Of a stretch of DNA of 64,000 nt, positions 11,287 to 24,780 are shown one piece after another. Location: positions 682,001 to 746,000 of the forward strand of contig NC_035791.1 in assembly GCF_001653235.2 (NCBI RefSeq). Direction: 5' to 3'. The notes under the pieces were generated by a model. That model was not told where the DNA came from and searched no databases. It worked only from the letters and a program-made list of their open reading frames with translations. Position 1 is the first letter of the stretch, and each line of letters opens with the position of its first letter. The position numbers were made by a program, and so were the translations under genes. The DNA is from Pochonia chlamydosporia 170. Lineage: Eukaryota; Ascomycota; Sordariomycetes; Hypocreales; Clavicipitaceae.

Positions 11287-14200
11287 ATCGGCGGCAGTGG
11301 TGTGTGGTCTTCAACTCAAAATGAACACTGTTGGTACGGTCAAGGACGGCCAGCAAGGCCCATAGGCTCTTGCCGATTGACTCCAATCTGGCAATAGGCT
11401 GGTCGGGTGAGATCAAGTGAGACAAGCACCCAATACAGCGTTGTATTGAACGTTATGCTTTTTGAGTGGGTTGGTGAGACTTCCACAACGACGTCAGCCA
11501 ACCGACAGAGTACGTTTGAGGTGGTTTCCCAAAGTGCGACCAGCGTCCTCGGCGAGGACAGGTTCTGAAATGTGCGTGACGACTGGGAATTGAGGGAGAA
11601 CCAGGGCAAAAGGTAGCAGTGCACTTGCTGCTGGGGGCGGAAGGTGTTGAAATACAGGATCGTTCACCAAACGGCATTTTCCAGAAGACAAAGCAACAGG
11701 TCGTGGTTTTCAATGTGGCGTTGTACCCTCCTCCACCCAGCATCGTGACATTGCGTCAATTGCTTGCAGGGCTCGTCTCGTCCTGGGTTCGACTGGGCTG
11801 GGCTTGCTTGCAACTCACTCACCAGTATTGGAGCCTTGTCCGTTGAAGAGAAATGGTCCACCACACCATCCACCACAACGACACAAAATCGGACTCGCCA
11901 CGGCCAACAAACCAGACATCCAGGACCTCGTCATGCTCGTTAATTGTTCGAGCGAACCGACTGCCCCGAGGCCCTCTGCGATGCTCGGACTAGCCTTGAA
12001 TCAGGCAAGGTCGACCGACCAGGCGTCCACAATCGCATGCGCAGAAGCTTCTCAAGTGGAGCAGCTGGGTTGTGTTGTGTTGCGGGGATCCATGGCTTCA
12101 ATGTCAAGGCAAGGGTATGTTGATGGAGGAGGGGGGCCAACTTTTTTTTTGGCCAAAATTCCCAGTCGTTGAGAGTATCGACTGATGCTGATGGTTGGTA
12201 CTAACGGCCGCAAGGTGCTATGTACTGTAGCAAGAAACCATGAGTTTCCAAGACTATAGAAATCAGCGGATCTCACTCCGGGCTAACAAAGGGCAACTTG
12301 TTTTAGCCAGATTGTGCGAGATATTCTAGAATCCCTGGACAGCGATCAACAATGACTTGTGGAGTCAGCCACGTTGACGATGGTTCACAGGTCCGGTCCC
12401 CAGGCACATGTTCAAATCCAAGTGCCCAGAATCAGAAAGTTAAGTCTTCAATACCCAAGGTTTGTCACAAGTTCCTTCACCTGTTTTATTCGTTCCCAAT
12501 TGAACTAAATTGGGTTTCCCCTCATTGTCTAGGTTCATATCACCTTCTTCGATATATGTCATGCGATTGACATATTGTCCGAAAGACTGACCGCGCCTCC
12601 TGCACGTTCCCCAACCCGTCGGACAATAGAGGTTAGTCTGTGGCGGCATGCAACGTATCCCTAATGAAAATCATCAATTGCCGATCCTTTCCAGCACACG
12701 AGACAAGACTGGTGTTCGCCGCCTCGCTTCTCATTTAGCTTCCAATAATAGGACGTAAGGGCCGGTCTTATCAAATAGCAACACTGGCGCTCTCATGCTT
12801 ATCGTGTTTTAGTCCGAGTTGTTTTCCTTCCCCCGCAACTGGGGTTCACTCCCAGCTCATGGCGAAGAGTTGGTCGGTTTTGCGGGCGGTGTTCGGCCGC
12901 ACTCGTAATCGTCCCATCTCCACCTTCAACAACATTGTCGGGAGCCCAGCCGAGAGGATCAATCTTCCCCAGATTCATTCTCATCGACGTTAGTTTGGAG
13001 TCAGACCTTGATCTTTGGGGATCCTACCCAGGTGCTGGTCAAGTCTGTTGTCGCAGCCTCGTTCCACGCAGCTTCTCAGACACGCGACATCAATCCAAAA
13101 ATCCCTGTGTTTTCTTGTTCTAAATTACGTATAAAGCTCACGAAATGATTTGCAAGGCCCTTGCACCAGGCAAGATAAGCCAATATTCCACAACGCCAGC
13201 CGAGCTCGATCCACCTGCCAATTTCTAATAGCCGCGTCCAGCCACTGACGAGATTCAATGATGCACGGGCAGCCCTGCATCCGACACGGGAACCATTGGG
13301 AAGGTCTCCGACAGGTCGTAATTGTAGGTGTGGACTTTGAAGACACCGCAGCCTAGCAAGTCCCCCCTCAGAACTGGTTTTCGTACTAAGTTTTCTTTAC
13401 CGGGATGTTTCAAAACTCATTCGTAATGAACTATCGCTTCCGCATCTCGGTAACGTCCATCTACTCATATGCAGGCCATGAGCAGCCGCTACGATCAAAT
13501 GGGCAACTTGCTATGCATGCAACGTGCCGAAAAGTTGACGATATTGGCCATTGCGTTACCTTGTGACATGGGACCAGTTTATATTGTGGCGCATCTTTTG
13601 ATCCGGATCAACATGTCATGCCATTTGACTTCATCTCATTGCCACATTGAGCATGGCGAGTGCCGTATTTGTCAGGTTGTGCGAGAATCATCCTCGAAAG
13701 GGCACGCTTGACCTCGAAACCAAGTGCTTTCGAGTGTACGTTGCGGTTTTGAATAGATTTGATTGGAGATGAACGCGTCCGGGGTAACATCCATGTCCTC
13801 GGTCGCTGTTCAAACTTTGAAAAAGGCTGCAGCAATGCATGGTACTGACTCAAGATGTTTCATGTACATATATTGGCATCCATCTCTGGAGGTGCTTGGT
13901 CTCGAAGTTGAACCAACCCAAGCGTCACGCGAGATTCGTTCCTCATGCAGCCATGGAATGCTTCTAGATGCTTTTGCAGGGGGGCTTTTCTACCGAAAAA
14001 CGTATTTCGGGTTGAATTGGCGTCGAGAGGCACAAGGAATCAAGTAATTGCCTCACTCGGCAGCCATAGTTGTGGCTTCAGCCACACCTGGTTTAGCCGG
14101 AGTTGTTGAGGACAAGTCAGTCTGGGGTTGAGGGAAGAACAAACATCTTGCAAGCGAGATGACAATCATTTCTACTTCAACTGGTGCTAGCGATTATTTC

Positions 14201-15518
14201 AAAATTAGAGTAAGCCAGTCAGGGAGTCCTGCGAATCCGCTGTCAGTTCGAAGCCATCCTGTTGGGAAGATTCTAATATCCCTGAAGGATTCCATGATCG
14301 CGCTCGTCAAGTGTGCGTCTCTGATCGTTGATAAGTCTACATTGGGGCAATATTCATAGATATGCGGCCCTTAACCATGGTTGACGTCAACAAAGATCCA
14401 AGCACAGAGTCCTAGATTCTGGGGTTTGCCGCGCAAGTGAAGGTAATGAGAAGACGTAGCCAACAAAACGAACTCGGTAATTGCAAACCAGGGTGACCAT
14501 TACGTCAGTTGTCAGTAGCCTTGATCGCAAGCGAGGTAGAGATATGATGAGTCTCAACTCCAGAAAGTCCCTGCTTGGTATATCTCTGGGCCCAACTTGT
14601 TACGTATCCCAGGGATCATCCTTTGAGTCGACGCAGTAGTTAGAAGAGAGTTGCTTGAGTCATTATGTTTCTCGCATTTCTGGTGTCCTTTCTATTTTCT
14701 TGGTGTTGAGGAAGGCCGGGAGGGAGAATATATGGGCTTGCACTTTGTGCAGTAGCCGGCATACCCTTGATCAAAGCATTATGCACTCATCTCATGACCA
14801 AGTTCTATTTAATTCCTAGAATTCTCTGTTTCAACTTTCTACCATTGTACTTACTATGCAGTATGAATCAAATTGGAAAAGGAGCATGACAAGAGGCAGC
14901 GAGTTCAGGATAACCCTGTTCCTGAGCAGATGGCCCCAAATTTTGACGGTATATTGCACAATATGAGTCGAAGACAAAATGATTTGTTTGCATGAAAGGG
15001 CATTTTATTTTGAATTATGTTAAGTATTCTTTTGCACAAAATTGGTGAGTGGACCTGATCGGTGATCTGGGCATTGAGAATCATCAAGCTGCTGCTGACT
15101 CTTACTAAACAATTGGATACGGTTGTATCCGGCTCAGATTCAGTTGTTTCGTCTTAACTAACTTTTAAAATATCCATTTTAAAGTCGTCCGAGGAGGTCA
15201 TATTACAGAAAGTACAGTTGCCCTATATGACAATCAAGACTCTGAGAGGCTGAAGGAACCAGCAAGGGAACTACTCTAGGCCAACGTCCGCAGTACTTCC
15301 TTCACTAGCATAGTTAACTTTTTAACCTTAGCCAATTGCGTGTCTTTGGCTAAATACTCACAAAGGAATGCGTCATGATTATTTGTCGTTATGTTGAAGT
15401 TGCGGCCGCACCAAAGCATGAGTCACATATCCCCCATCATTAGATAGTGAGACGTTCTTAGTTCCGTCTTCAACACACCAGCCTCCCTCAACAAAATTTA
15501 TCTTCATACTACAATAAA
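11287..15518. other. 4.2 kb gene-poor region upstream of a Zn2Cys6 gene and of GRS1
   Basis: It separates divergent starts at 11286 (minus) and 15519 (plus). No ORF has family features, consistent codon use or plausible splice extension. The last 300 bp before GRS1 are A/T-rich with a CT/CA-rich stretch right before the ATG. A tRNA B-box-like string near 12410 was rejected. Nothing else is recognisable. Confidence 0.45.
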
Positions 15519-17563
15519 ATGGCGAACTCAAGAGCCTCCTCCAGCGAAAGCTTCAGCCGCTCCCAATTTGAGTCGCTGCTAAAAAGACGCTTCTTCTACA
15601 CCGAAGCCTTTGAAGTGTATCGAACCGCGCCAAACTACAAGGGTGACAATCGCGGCCTCTACGACTATGGCCCCCCCGGCTGCGCACTACTGGCGAACAT
15701 CGTCAACGAATGGCGCAAGCACTTTGTCATTGAAGAGAATATGCTGGAAGTTGATTGCACGGCCATCACGCCAGAGGCGGTCTTGAAAGCGAGTGGTCAC
15801 GTTGACAAGTTTGCGGATTGGATGTGCAGAGATCCGGTCAAGGGTGAATATCTACGTGCTGATCACCTCGTTGAAACGGTGCTGGAGACAAGGCTTTCGA
15901 ATAGTCGAATGGCTGGCAAGGATAGTAAGGGCAAGTTGGAAAGGTTGGATGATGCCACTGTGGGACAGTACGAAGGTATTCTCGCCAAGGTTGGTAATCC
16001 TCAGGAATCACATAAGACCTGAATCTAACATAGTAGATTGATAACTATGACGGCCCTGAACTTGGCAAATTAATCAAGGACCTTGACATCCGCAACCCCA
16101 ATGGCAATGGAAAGGTCGAGCACCCAACTGCCTTTAACCTCATGTTTGCATCCACCATCGGTCCCAGTTCCGCATCCCCAGTATACTTCAGACCCGAAAC
16201 CGCACAAGGCCAGTTTCTCAACTTCCGAAAACTACTAGACTATTCCCAAGGCACCATGCCCTTCGCATCAGCCTGCATCGGCAAGTCCTACCGCAACGAA
16301 ATATCCCCCCGATCAGGCCTCCTCCGCGTCCGAGAATTCCTCCTCGCAGAAATAGAACACTTTGTCGATCCAGAGAGCAACAAACGCCACGACCGGTTCG
16401 ACGAAGTGTCTGACATCAAATTGCCCTTCTTGGATAAAGAGACGCAACTTTCTGGGCGGACAGACATCTCGCACATGTCTATTGGCAAAGCCGTTGACAT
16501 TAAACTTGTGAACAATGAAACACTGGGCTATTTCCTCGCGCGAGTGTACCTTTTCCTGGTGAAGCTTGGTGCTGATCCGGGCAGGTTTCGATTCAGACAG
16601 CATCTTGATAATGAGATGGCGCATTATGCTTGTGATTGCTGGGATGCAGAGCTGCTTACTAGCTATGGCTGGATAGAGTGCGTTGGCTGTGCGGATAGGA
16701 GCGCATATGACTTGACTGTTCATTCGAGAGAGACTGGCACGCCGTTGACTGTGAGGGAAGTGCGTGCTACGCCTCTTGAGATTCGGGAATGGCGGGCATC
16801 GCTGGAGAAGAAGCTTGTGGGACCGCGGTTCAAAAAGGATGCCAAGATGATTGAGTTTGCTATTGGGAAACTGGATCAGGATACTCTCGAGGGATTAGCT
16901 AAGGAACTAGCTGACAAGGGCGTAATCACAATTCCAACGGATGAGCTTGCCAATGGCGCAACGTCTGTCGAGCTTTCGTCAGATATCTGTTCCATTGAGC
17001 AAGTCACTCGCGTTGAGAATATGAGGGAATACACCCCGAATGTCATTGAGCCTGCATTTGGTATCGGCCGGATACTGTACTGTATTCTCGAACACGTCTA
17101 CTGGAATAGGGCGCACGATACTGCTCGAGAGGTAATTCTACCAAGAACTGTAATTGTTTTCATGCTGACATGTTAGGTTCTCTCGCTGCCTATCCTCGTG
17201 GCACCTACAAAGGTGTTGCTAGTTCCACTGTCAAATAACGCTTCTTTCAAGCCTGTTATCAAGAGTCTTGCTACTCGGCTGAGAAGCCTGGGTATTGCTA
17301 ACAATGTAGACTCGTCGAGCGCGTCTATTGGTAGGCGGTACGCAAGAAATGATGAACTTGGTACGCCGTTGGGCATTACTGTGGACTTCGATACTCTGCA
17401 GGATGGGTCTATTACTTTGCGGGAACGGGATTCTACGGCCCAGGTACGAGCGTTTGAGGATGAGATCGTTGAGGCAGTTAGGAATCTTGTTGGTGGGAGT
17501 GAGACGTGGGAGGAGGTAGTGAGGAGGTTGCCTGTGTTTATGGGGCAGAGTCAGGATGATTGA
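15519..17563 (+). CDS. GRS1: Glycyl-tRNA synthetase, eukaryotic class II
   Basis: Three exons, 15519..15989, 16037..17131 and 17177..17563, give 650 residues, with phase-0 GT-AG junctions. The enzyme charges tRNA-Gly with glycine; fungal GRS1 usually serves both cytosol and mitochondria. Seen in order: an N-terminal segment FYTEAFEVYRTAPNYKG followed by the motif-1 region (GLYDYGPPGCAL); the RPETAQGQFLNFRKLLDY motif-2 region; REFLLAEIEHFVDPE; the glycine-site segment FGIGRILYCILEH (motif 3); and a C-terminal HGTP anticodon-binding domain beginning LPILVAPTKVLLVPL. The length matches the fungal family. A GRS1-type presequence from an upstream non-AUG start cannot be excluded. Confidence 0.95.
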
Positions 17564-20500
17564 TGGAATGTCATCAAACAGCGTTGATGGTTGGCAGTGT
17601 GGCTTTAAGACTATCTCACTTTCCGTAAATATCGGGCGACAGCTAGTATCAAACACTACTTTCAAGGGCTGTATCTCGAGAAACAAATCGGGTTGTCATG
17701 TCGTTGTTCATCAAAAAGCTACCCTACACCTGGATCTATGTCTGAAGAGTCGTGGAGCGCGAGAAACAAAATGCGGTGTACTTCCATTACTTCTTATTAA
17801 AGCAGTGTATGTAGAATCTAACCTAGACAATAAATCATCTTCATTCTCTAGTCATTGTGATAATTTACCTGTCGCTACCTCCACAACAATCCAATGTCCA
17901 CTATTCCCGCAAGTCATGTGTGTGAAGCTCATAGCAGCCCAGCAAGGCAATAGAACATAGTGTGAAACGGCGAGAAATGGCACAATACGTCAAAATATAT
18001 TCGGCACAAGCATTTCAACTTGCGTTTCTTAACAACTTTAAGCAGTGCTAAAAATCCGACGGTACAATGTCTGGATGATCCGGTAGGTTTCCGGAGGAGT
18101 GGGGAGAACTGCAACTCGCCTAGGAAATAGATCGACAGATTAAACATGACTGCGAAGCTAACTGTTACAAAACTCAAAGCGATGAGCCGGGTCCTCCTGC
18201 GCTTCTTCAGCTGAATGGAATCCCTTGCAGGTTGCATAACTTGTTGCCTGCATTTCCTTGACAGAAAATGGCTACATAATTGGCATGGGAAAACACATGC
18301 CACGCCGAGGGCCACGTGCGGCCACTTGAACAATGACATTCATCCTAATCCGGTGTGCATAAGGGCCGGTGATTGGAACCTGGCAAGAGCCAAGTGAAGA
18401 AGAAGCATGCTGTGTTTATCTCCTTGCTTTATTGCAAGACCCGCTTTGCATGTCAAACTGTTGTATCCGTGGAACGGCCCTTTCAAAATTCCCTGGACAG
18501 CTAAACGCAAAGGGTGACCGAGAGCTTTTGTACTGGATACTGGCAGGTATGGGCTTCTCCTCCACGTGGGCAAATGGAACCTCTCTGGTAGTTCTGGAGG
18601 ATGAGCTTGGCCCAACTCCTCAACAAGTGTGTGGGTTCACAACTGGTCCTCCTAGTCAATCTCATGCTGATGACGGTGGCGCATGGTCAAAATGGACAGC
18701 CTGCCCGATTAGGATTTAGGACCATGAAAGGTCTGCTTCGTACGGAGTGCGGGTAATGCTCAATATTTCGGCGGCGGCGGGACCAAACCGGCAGATTGAT
18801 TGGCTTTTTCAATGTTAGCTTACAAAATCAATTGGATGTACTCCAGAAGACCAAAAGCTGTTTGGCTTCCCTTGGTGGGCAATCTCGTGCTTGTGCCTGG
18901 TGGCGTTTCCATGGCGCCACGCCCGTTCAACCCGTTATTGTAGCGTTGTCGCCAGCTCAGCCAAGGATGGAAGGCAGAAATGCTATGTGGGCAAGGCCAA
19001 CCTTGGTGTTTATGCTTGTAATACTTTACCTGAAGAATAATGAAGAACCGCTAGCCTAGCGAGAATTAACACAACAAGAGGCCGTCTCCCTTATCGGCTA
19101 ACCACAAGCCAAACAGAAGCAAAATTACCGAATGGAGTTTCGCTTCATATTTGCATTTGCAATGCCTAATCAGTCCTTTTCAGTCAATGTTCTGAAGTTG
19201 TGGGGTTCAAGCACCACTGGGGGCTCGCACAGCACTTCGTTGGCCTGACCTTCGCTTGTCGATCCGGCTGGTGCCACGCTCTGTGTTGTCAGTGATCGGA
19301 TTTGAAGCGGGTGGTGGCGCTGGGCGTGTCAAGAGATCATCGCAGCTTAATGTGCAATGTAACAATGACCCTGCGTCTGCTCATGGGCAATGGTCACCAC
19401 AGAATTCCGGAGAGCTGCAGTGGATGAATCTTGTCCTGTCCGGTTGACCAGTTGGACAGAATGCTTTTTCGAGCCAGAGGACACGCGAGAATTGATGAAC
19501 ACCGAGCAGGCATGCGTTCGCCAGAATTATCGACAGACAAGACAATGGCCAGCGTACTCCGTACAAACAACCTGGCACGGTCCCAAAGGTGGCAGAGCGA
19601 ATCCTTCACGAAAGCTCGGAACATGATGTCTGCCAAACAGAGACCCGCGGAATGGTAGGCTTTTCTCGCCCTGTGAGAGCTGCTGACTGTTCTTCGGAGA
19701 CCCTCGTCCACTTGTCCGTGTAAATTAGTTTGTCAATATGCCAAGACAACCAGACACCATCTTGCAAAGCACCACAAAAGATTCGCCGATGACAATTGAC
19801 CAGGCTAGGCTTTCCTTCATCGGCAATTGAGAAAGCAAGAGGTGGCACACGTCAAATTGAACGTGCTGTAAGTGTCGTTTATTAACCGACGAGGACGAAG
19901 CGAGCTGTGAGACCGATGTTTACTTCTGACATTGTCAAATTGAAACGGAAAAAGGTTGTGAAGGAAGACGAAATTGTGCCGCACAATTCATCCCCAATGA
20001 CCAGCTGAAGCGACGGCGAACTACGATTGGCTGTTTGTGTTGGTGGCGCCTGCCGGAATAAGCTGCAATTGCTGGGTTTACTTGGTCTGCTCAAGGCAGG
20101 AACGACGGTGTCACGCCTGGTTGTTGCCGTATCGGTGAAAAGTGCGAGAGACTGCACCCCAAGATGAGCTGATGAGGCTGGCTGTCTGCGTTGTCTGTTG
20201 TGGCTCTTCCCCTCACAGACGCAAGAATATCGCCGTAAACATCCCACGTATCGAAAGGCGAGCTGCTCTCGAATCTAATCAGGCTCAATTGACTTCATCA
20301 TCATGCCCTATTTACGGCTTCACGGCGTGGCTTGTCGTGGCTTCAATTCTCCAGATTTCCCCAACTTGTGCACTGATGATTCAGGCTCTATCGCTAACTC
20401 CCTCTCTCTCCACACAGCAAGGTCCTTACGTTTTTCAACTCCCCCTTTCGACGATATTGCGACTCGTTGGCTAACAAAAAGTCCCAGAGCAGACGGTAAA

Positions 20501-21502
20501 ATGGGAGCATATTGCATACACGCCAGCTCCAGCCTGCAAACCGTACTTTTCAGACGAGCTTCGCAGTGCTTTGCCATTGAACAATGCTGGCCGGGGGAAC
20601 CGTCTGTGAGCTCAGCGACCCGCTCATCCAAGGCGAATAGGCCGGACCATCGTCAGCGAAGACCAGGGGTATGATGGGTTCGTTCATGGGTGTCCCCTCT
20701 TCCTCCAGGAACTTTCTGTGCAACTAACCCGAATAGACTGGTGAAAGTTGGTAGACCGAACTTCGCCCCCGCCGCACTTGGACCGGTGTCGACCCAACGA
20801 CCTTGCACTTGCAGGAAATACCAGACCAAAGTGAGGAGAGCGGCTTTTTGCAATCCACGCCGTCCATGTTGCCTCTGCATTCTGTCCCAAGGCACGTTGA
20901 CCTGCCTCATGTGGGAAGTGAGGCATCTGATAGGTGGGAATCGACGCCGGCCCAGAACCTGTACCCCCGGCCCCAGGTTTGTGCACACTTTGCTGGCCCA
21001 ATATGCTCAGTCATGCTCTTATTCTTCTCTCGTCAACGTTTTACTCAGGTACCGCACCCGTGAAAGGCAATAACGAGTAGACAAGTCGGCTCAAGTTGCA
21101 CAACTTGAGCATGGGTGCCTCCCCTTGTCCTCGTTGTATTACTCCGTTCAACGCACTACTGTGCTGCACTCCAGCCTCGTAGCCAGTTCCGTGAGGTTGT
21201 ATTGAGCACGCTGCCGGCTCGGCTGCATCCGCCAAGAATCGAGAATGGATCATTCGAAATGTCCACGCCCCCCATCTAAGGTCGTTTTCAATGCCCCAGT
21301 AGGCTAGCAATGTAGTACTCAGTCTGTTGGTCTTGCTTGGTTTCTCATACATATATAGATAGCCGACTGCTGCCCTCGATCCCGTTGATCTTGCCTCTTC
21401 TTGCCTTGTCACCGACTTCCTGCAAGACACTTCTTCGCAAATTATACTCCAAGTCGCCGATCATACCAAACAAAGGAACCCTTTGTCCACCTACATCTCA
21501 AA
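17564..21502. other. 3.9 kb region without a recognised gene
   Basis: It lies downstream of GRS1 and upstream of a small secreted protein. Several 60-130-codon ORFs occur on both strands but overlap each other and lack domains, signal peptides or plausible splice partners. The final about 150 bp contain a TATA-like element (separate entry). No tRNA or repeat was recognised. Confidence 0.4.
21352..21358 (+). promoter_or_regulatory. TATA-like element upstream of small secreted protein gene
   Basis: TATATAG lies about 150 bases upstream of the ATG at 21503. The spacing would leave a leader of roughly 110-120 bases. It is a plausible core promoter only by position and sequence. Confidence 0.4.
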
Positions 21503-22041
21503 ATGAAGGCCGCCGTTGTTCTTTCTTTCGTCGCCGCCGCCGTTGCTGGTGCTATTGAGGCCCGTGATGGCCACTGTGGTGGTGACAACTGCGCTCGTCA
21601 AGTCACCGGAACTCGTGATGGCCTGAGCCCCATCTCTTCCCGCAAGAACGACTGCTCCAACTTCATGAAGACCACTATCGTCCCTGATGCTACGTACGTT
21701 GAAAATTGCGACACCCGAATGAATAGCTCAAAATCGCTGAGAGCTTTCTTTTGCTGAGATGGACCTGAGATCTTGAGCTGACCTTGATATCTAGCACCGT
21801 CACCGTCACCGTCACTGTTGACCCTGATGAGCCCGCCTCTCTGACCAAGCGTGGTGTTGAGTACCGTGCCGCTACTGAGGCTCCTACTGCCGTCCCTGCC
21901 TACGCTTCCTCTTGCCAGAACGCCGGCAAGTACTCTTCTGCTTGCTCTTGCTGGGGTATCACCGCCGTCACCACCACTGCTCCCGTTCCCACCAAGACCA
22001 CCACCGTTACCGTCACTGCCGACTACTGCGAGGACCTGTAA
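21503..22041 (+). CDS. Small secreted Thr/Val-rich, cysteine-containing protein (145 aa)
   Basis: Exons 21503..21693 and 21795..22041 (donor GTACGT, acceptor CTAG) are in phase. The protein starts with a clear signal peptide (MKAAVVLSFVAAAVAGA) and has no transmembrane segment afterwards. It carries nine cysteines, a TTVTVTVTVTVD strand-like stretch straight after the intron, and a dibasic LTKRG site near residue 80 that could be cut by Kex2. A second TTTVTVTADYC stretch ends the protein. Similar Cys/TVTV patterns are common in fungal cell-wall and secreted proteins of unknown function. I do not recognise a named family. The TATA-like element upstream and the high G/C-ending codon use of exon 1 suggest good expression. 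It could be a wall protein or effector-like. Confidence 0.78.
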
Positions 22042-23230
22042 ATGGGTTCGCGGAACTGAGTGTGGGAGAAGCGTCTGGCTGTTTTATATAAAGACCAAGT
22101 TCCGTTATGTTTCACCGGGCCTGATTCCCTGAACCAGGCACCTGGCTTATGACGACTTGCTTACTGTTAATGGGATATATGAGCGGATATGAAGATAGAC
22201 AAGCGAGATCTGAGCTGGCCCCAAGCCAGATCTTCAGTCCAATTGTTACACTGTAATACACAAAAATATACACCACAGGATCTTGAGGTCCTGAACTATA
22301 AACCAAACCCCACACACTTATCCTTGATGAGTGACGATCCAGTAGCCGAGCGATGTGGCAGCGCCGATCTTTTTCTGCATGTCTCGAAGGCCCACCGAGT
22401 ATGAGGCTTTGTAGCAGCACCCGGTAAGGTGATTCTGTAACTGGGCCAAATCTCAAATTGTTCTTGTACCATGAGGTCGAAACTCTTCAGAGCCTTCACA
22501 GTGCAGGGCAGAGCACAGATTATTCACGGTGCGATGTCCAATGCAGTGGACCAACTAATAACGGACCGCAGACCACCTTGTTTTGGCTGTATTGAGATGC
22601 GCCCGTATATACTTTGCCTCAACTTTTCAGTTTAACTTGATCGAATTGAGAACGAGGCCCTTGGAAGCATAGGGGCTCGAGCAGATATTGTTGATATACC
22701 TTTGACATGCCCGCTAACCTGCTGGACAGGTCCATTTCTAATATGCGATCATTTTTATTCTTGGTGGTCGAATGGTAGCCATACGAGCTTGTGTAGCTTG
22801 ACACCACAAGAGGACTGAGATAAATTGTGACCAGTGTGTTTGCGGGTGGCTATTGCAGACTACATCTCAACCCTCGTTTCCTTATTTTCTGGAGATTTTT
22901 TTGTGTAGAGTATTATAGAATTGGCCCCGATCAACCTTTTTGGAGTTTTCTACCAGCAAGAAATGGTGATGGAAGACCAACCATCCTCCCATCCAAAGTT
23001 GCAGGCCGTGTTCGCTGATCCTCAATACGACATTCAGCCGCATCCCTTCATTCATGCCTAAGGATTCCTTTCGCGGGTCGAGACTAATCAATGACGACGC
23101 AATTTTCTTCAACTTCAATGCGCCTATTTTCGGCCTCGATGGAATTCAATTAAACCCAACCTGTTTCATCATTTGAACGCCACTCATCGAGTGTACTGCC
23201 GCGATCCAAAGACAACCTCCAACCGTCATC
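22042..23230. other. Intergenic region between secreted protein and alpha/beta hydrolase genes
   Basis: About 1.2 kb without a supportable gene. It is A/T-richer than the flanking exons. It should hold the 3' UTR of the upstream gene and the promoter of the hydrolase. Confidence 0.45.
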
Positions 23231-24314
23231 ATGATCCTCAGTGTCTACCGCACAATAACGACCTGGTTTCGCCCTCTTCTCGTCGCCCTCTTCAATCCCA
23301 GCATCCCCTTACATCTCCGCTGGCGAACACTCTGTCTCCAACCCATCACCCTATTAACATACTCCATCAACACCATCCCTTACCTCTTCTCCCGCCCCTT
23401 CACAGTCGAGTATCTCCCCGTCTTCCCCTCGCGCTCCATCCGAGCCATCATCTTCAAACACCCCGGCACAGGCAAAGGACGTCCTCTTCGCCCGCTGCAC
23501 GTCGAAATACACGGCGGCTCCTTCATCGGTGGCCTAGCAGAGAGCAATGCACACTTCGACCAACGTCTTGCCCAGGAAACTGGCGCCGTCATCGTCAGCA
23601 TAACGTACCGCTTTGCGCCGGAGCACACCTTCCCCTGTGCGATTGACGATGTCGACGCCACGATCAAATGGATCCAAGAAAACGCAGAGAGTAAATGGGG
23701 CGCAGACCCGACGTTAATGACCGTCAGTGGTTTCTCATGCGGTGGGAATCTTGCCATGGCGGCGACGCAGCAGGAGAATTGCCATGCGCCGGCGAAAACA
23801 GCATTTAAAGCAGCCGTAACGTTTTACGGTGCTTTGGATTTACGGCTGGAACCCGGAAAGAAACCGAAGCCGGCGGATTATCCCAAGTCAGATCCGTTGG
23901 AGTTTCTGCTGCCGCTGTTTGACGCGTATGCGAAGGCGGGGAGACCGGCACATATGGATGATCCAAGGTTGCATCCGGGGCTGGCGAAGAGGGAGACACT
24001 TCCTGAGAGGATGCTTTTGGTGGTTGCGGCTATTGATATCTTGTATGAGGAGCAGATGGCGTTTAAGGAGAGGATTAATAGGGAGGCGAGGGGGGATTGT
24101 GAGGGGGATGTGGTTGAGACGTTTGTTGCGGATGAGGGGTTCCATGGGTACTTGGAAGGTAAGTGCTTTCTGGTGAATACTGATGAGGAGTTGGTGCTGA
24201 CGAGATTTAGTTCCTGATGCGGTTGTGAAGAAGGAGGTGAAGGATCAGGCGTTTTCGAGGGCGGTTGAGTTTTTGAGGAAGACGTACGCGATGCATGGGT
24301 GGGAGTGGGCGTAG
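23231..24314 (+). CDS. Alpha/beta hydrolase, hormone-sensitive-lipase/arylesterase type
   Basis: Exons 23231..24158 and 24211..24314 give 343 residues. Splicing replaces an ORF tail ending in LVLTRFSS by a conserved-looking C-terminus (VPDAVVKKEVKDQAF...). Seen: the oxyanion-hole motif HGGS at residues 94-97, the nucleophile elbow GFSCGGN with Ser169, a candidate Asp in VAAIDILYEE, and the catalytic His in DEGFHGYLE close to the intron. These place it in the alpha/beta-hydrolase-3 family, which hydrolyses esters of short acids or secondary metabolites. A hydrophobic N-terminus (residues 8-55) may anchor it to membranes. The substrate is unknown. Composition on the coding strand changes sharply from C-rich in the first half to G-rich in the second. 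Confidence 0.88.
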
Positions 24315-24780
24315 TTTGTTTATGGGATTTGGTTATATCTTCACTCTTGGGATTTGGTGTTCAGGGATTGGGTTATATATTTACATCTTGATGGTTAGTA
24401 GAGTTATGAATCACGCACAGCATTGTTGGCTGAGGAGATTTGACAGATATGGGCAATTGCTTCCATTAACGAAACGGTCTACAACACGAAGAAATCACAA
24501 TATAAGGAACAATGTCTCACAGTAGTATATAAAATTGTGTCATCTCAGCTCTGCACATTAGCAATTAGAATCTGTAAGCTAGTAAAGGACGGTGATTGAT
24601 ATGTACAGCTTCAATATGTATGAGAATAAGAACATGATTTCCATCGTTCTAAAAGTTGGTAGCGTTCCAGGCATAGCCTTCCTGAGTGACTGTCTAAAGA
24701 GGTAGTGCTGTAGGCGTACTTCTCGGAGAATATGTCGCTCGTCAACTGTGCGGTAGCATTGCTACTAAGCAACTGACTTT
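24315..24780. other. Convergent intergenic region
   Basis: About 470 A/T-rich bases lie between the stops of the hydrolase and the repeat-precursor gene. No ORF of interest. Confidence 0.5.

Noticed and set aside
12405..12425. Possible tRNA B box (GTTCAAATCC-like)
   Set aside because: No matching A box, stems or acceptor pairing could be found around it.
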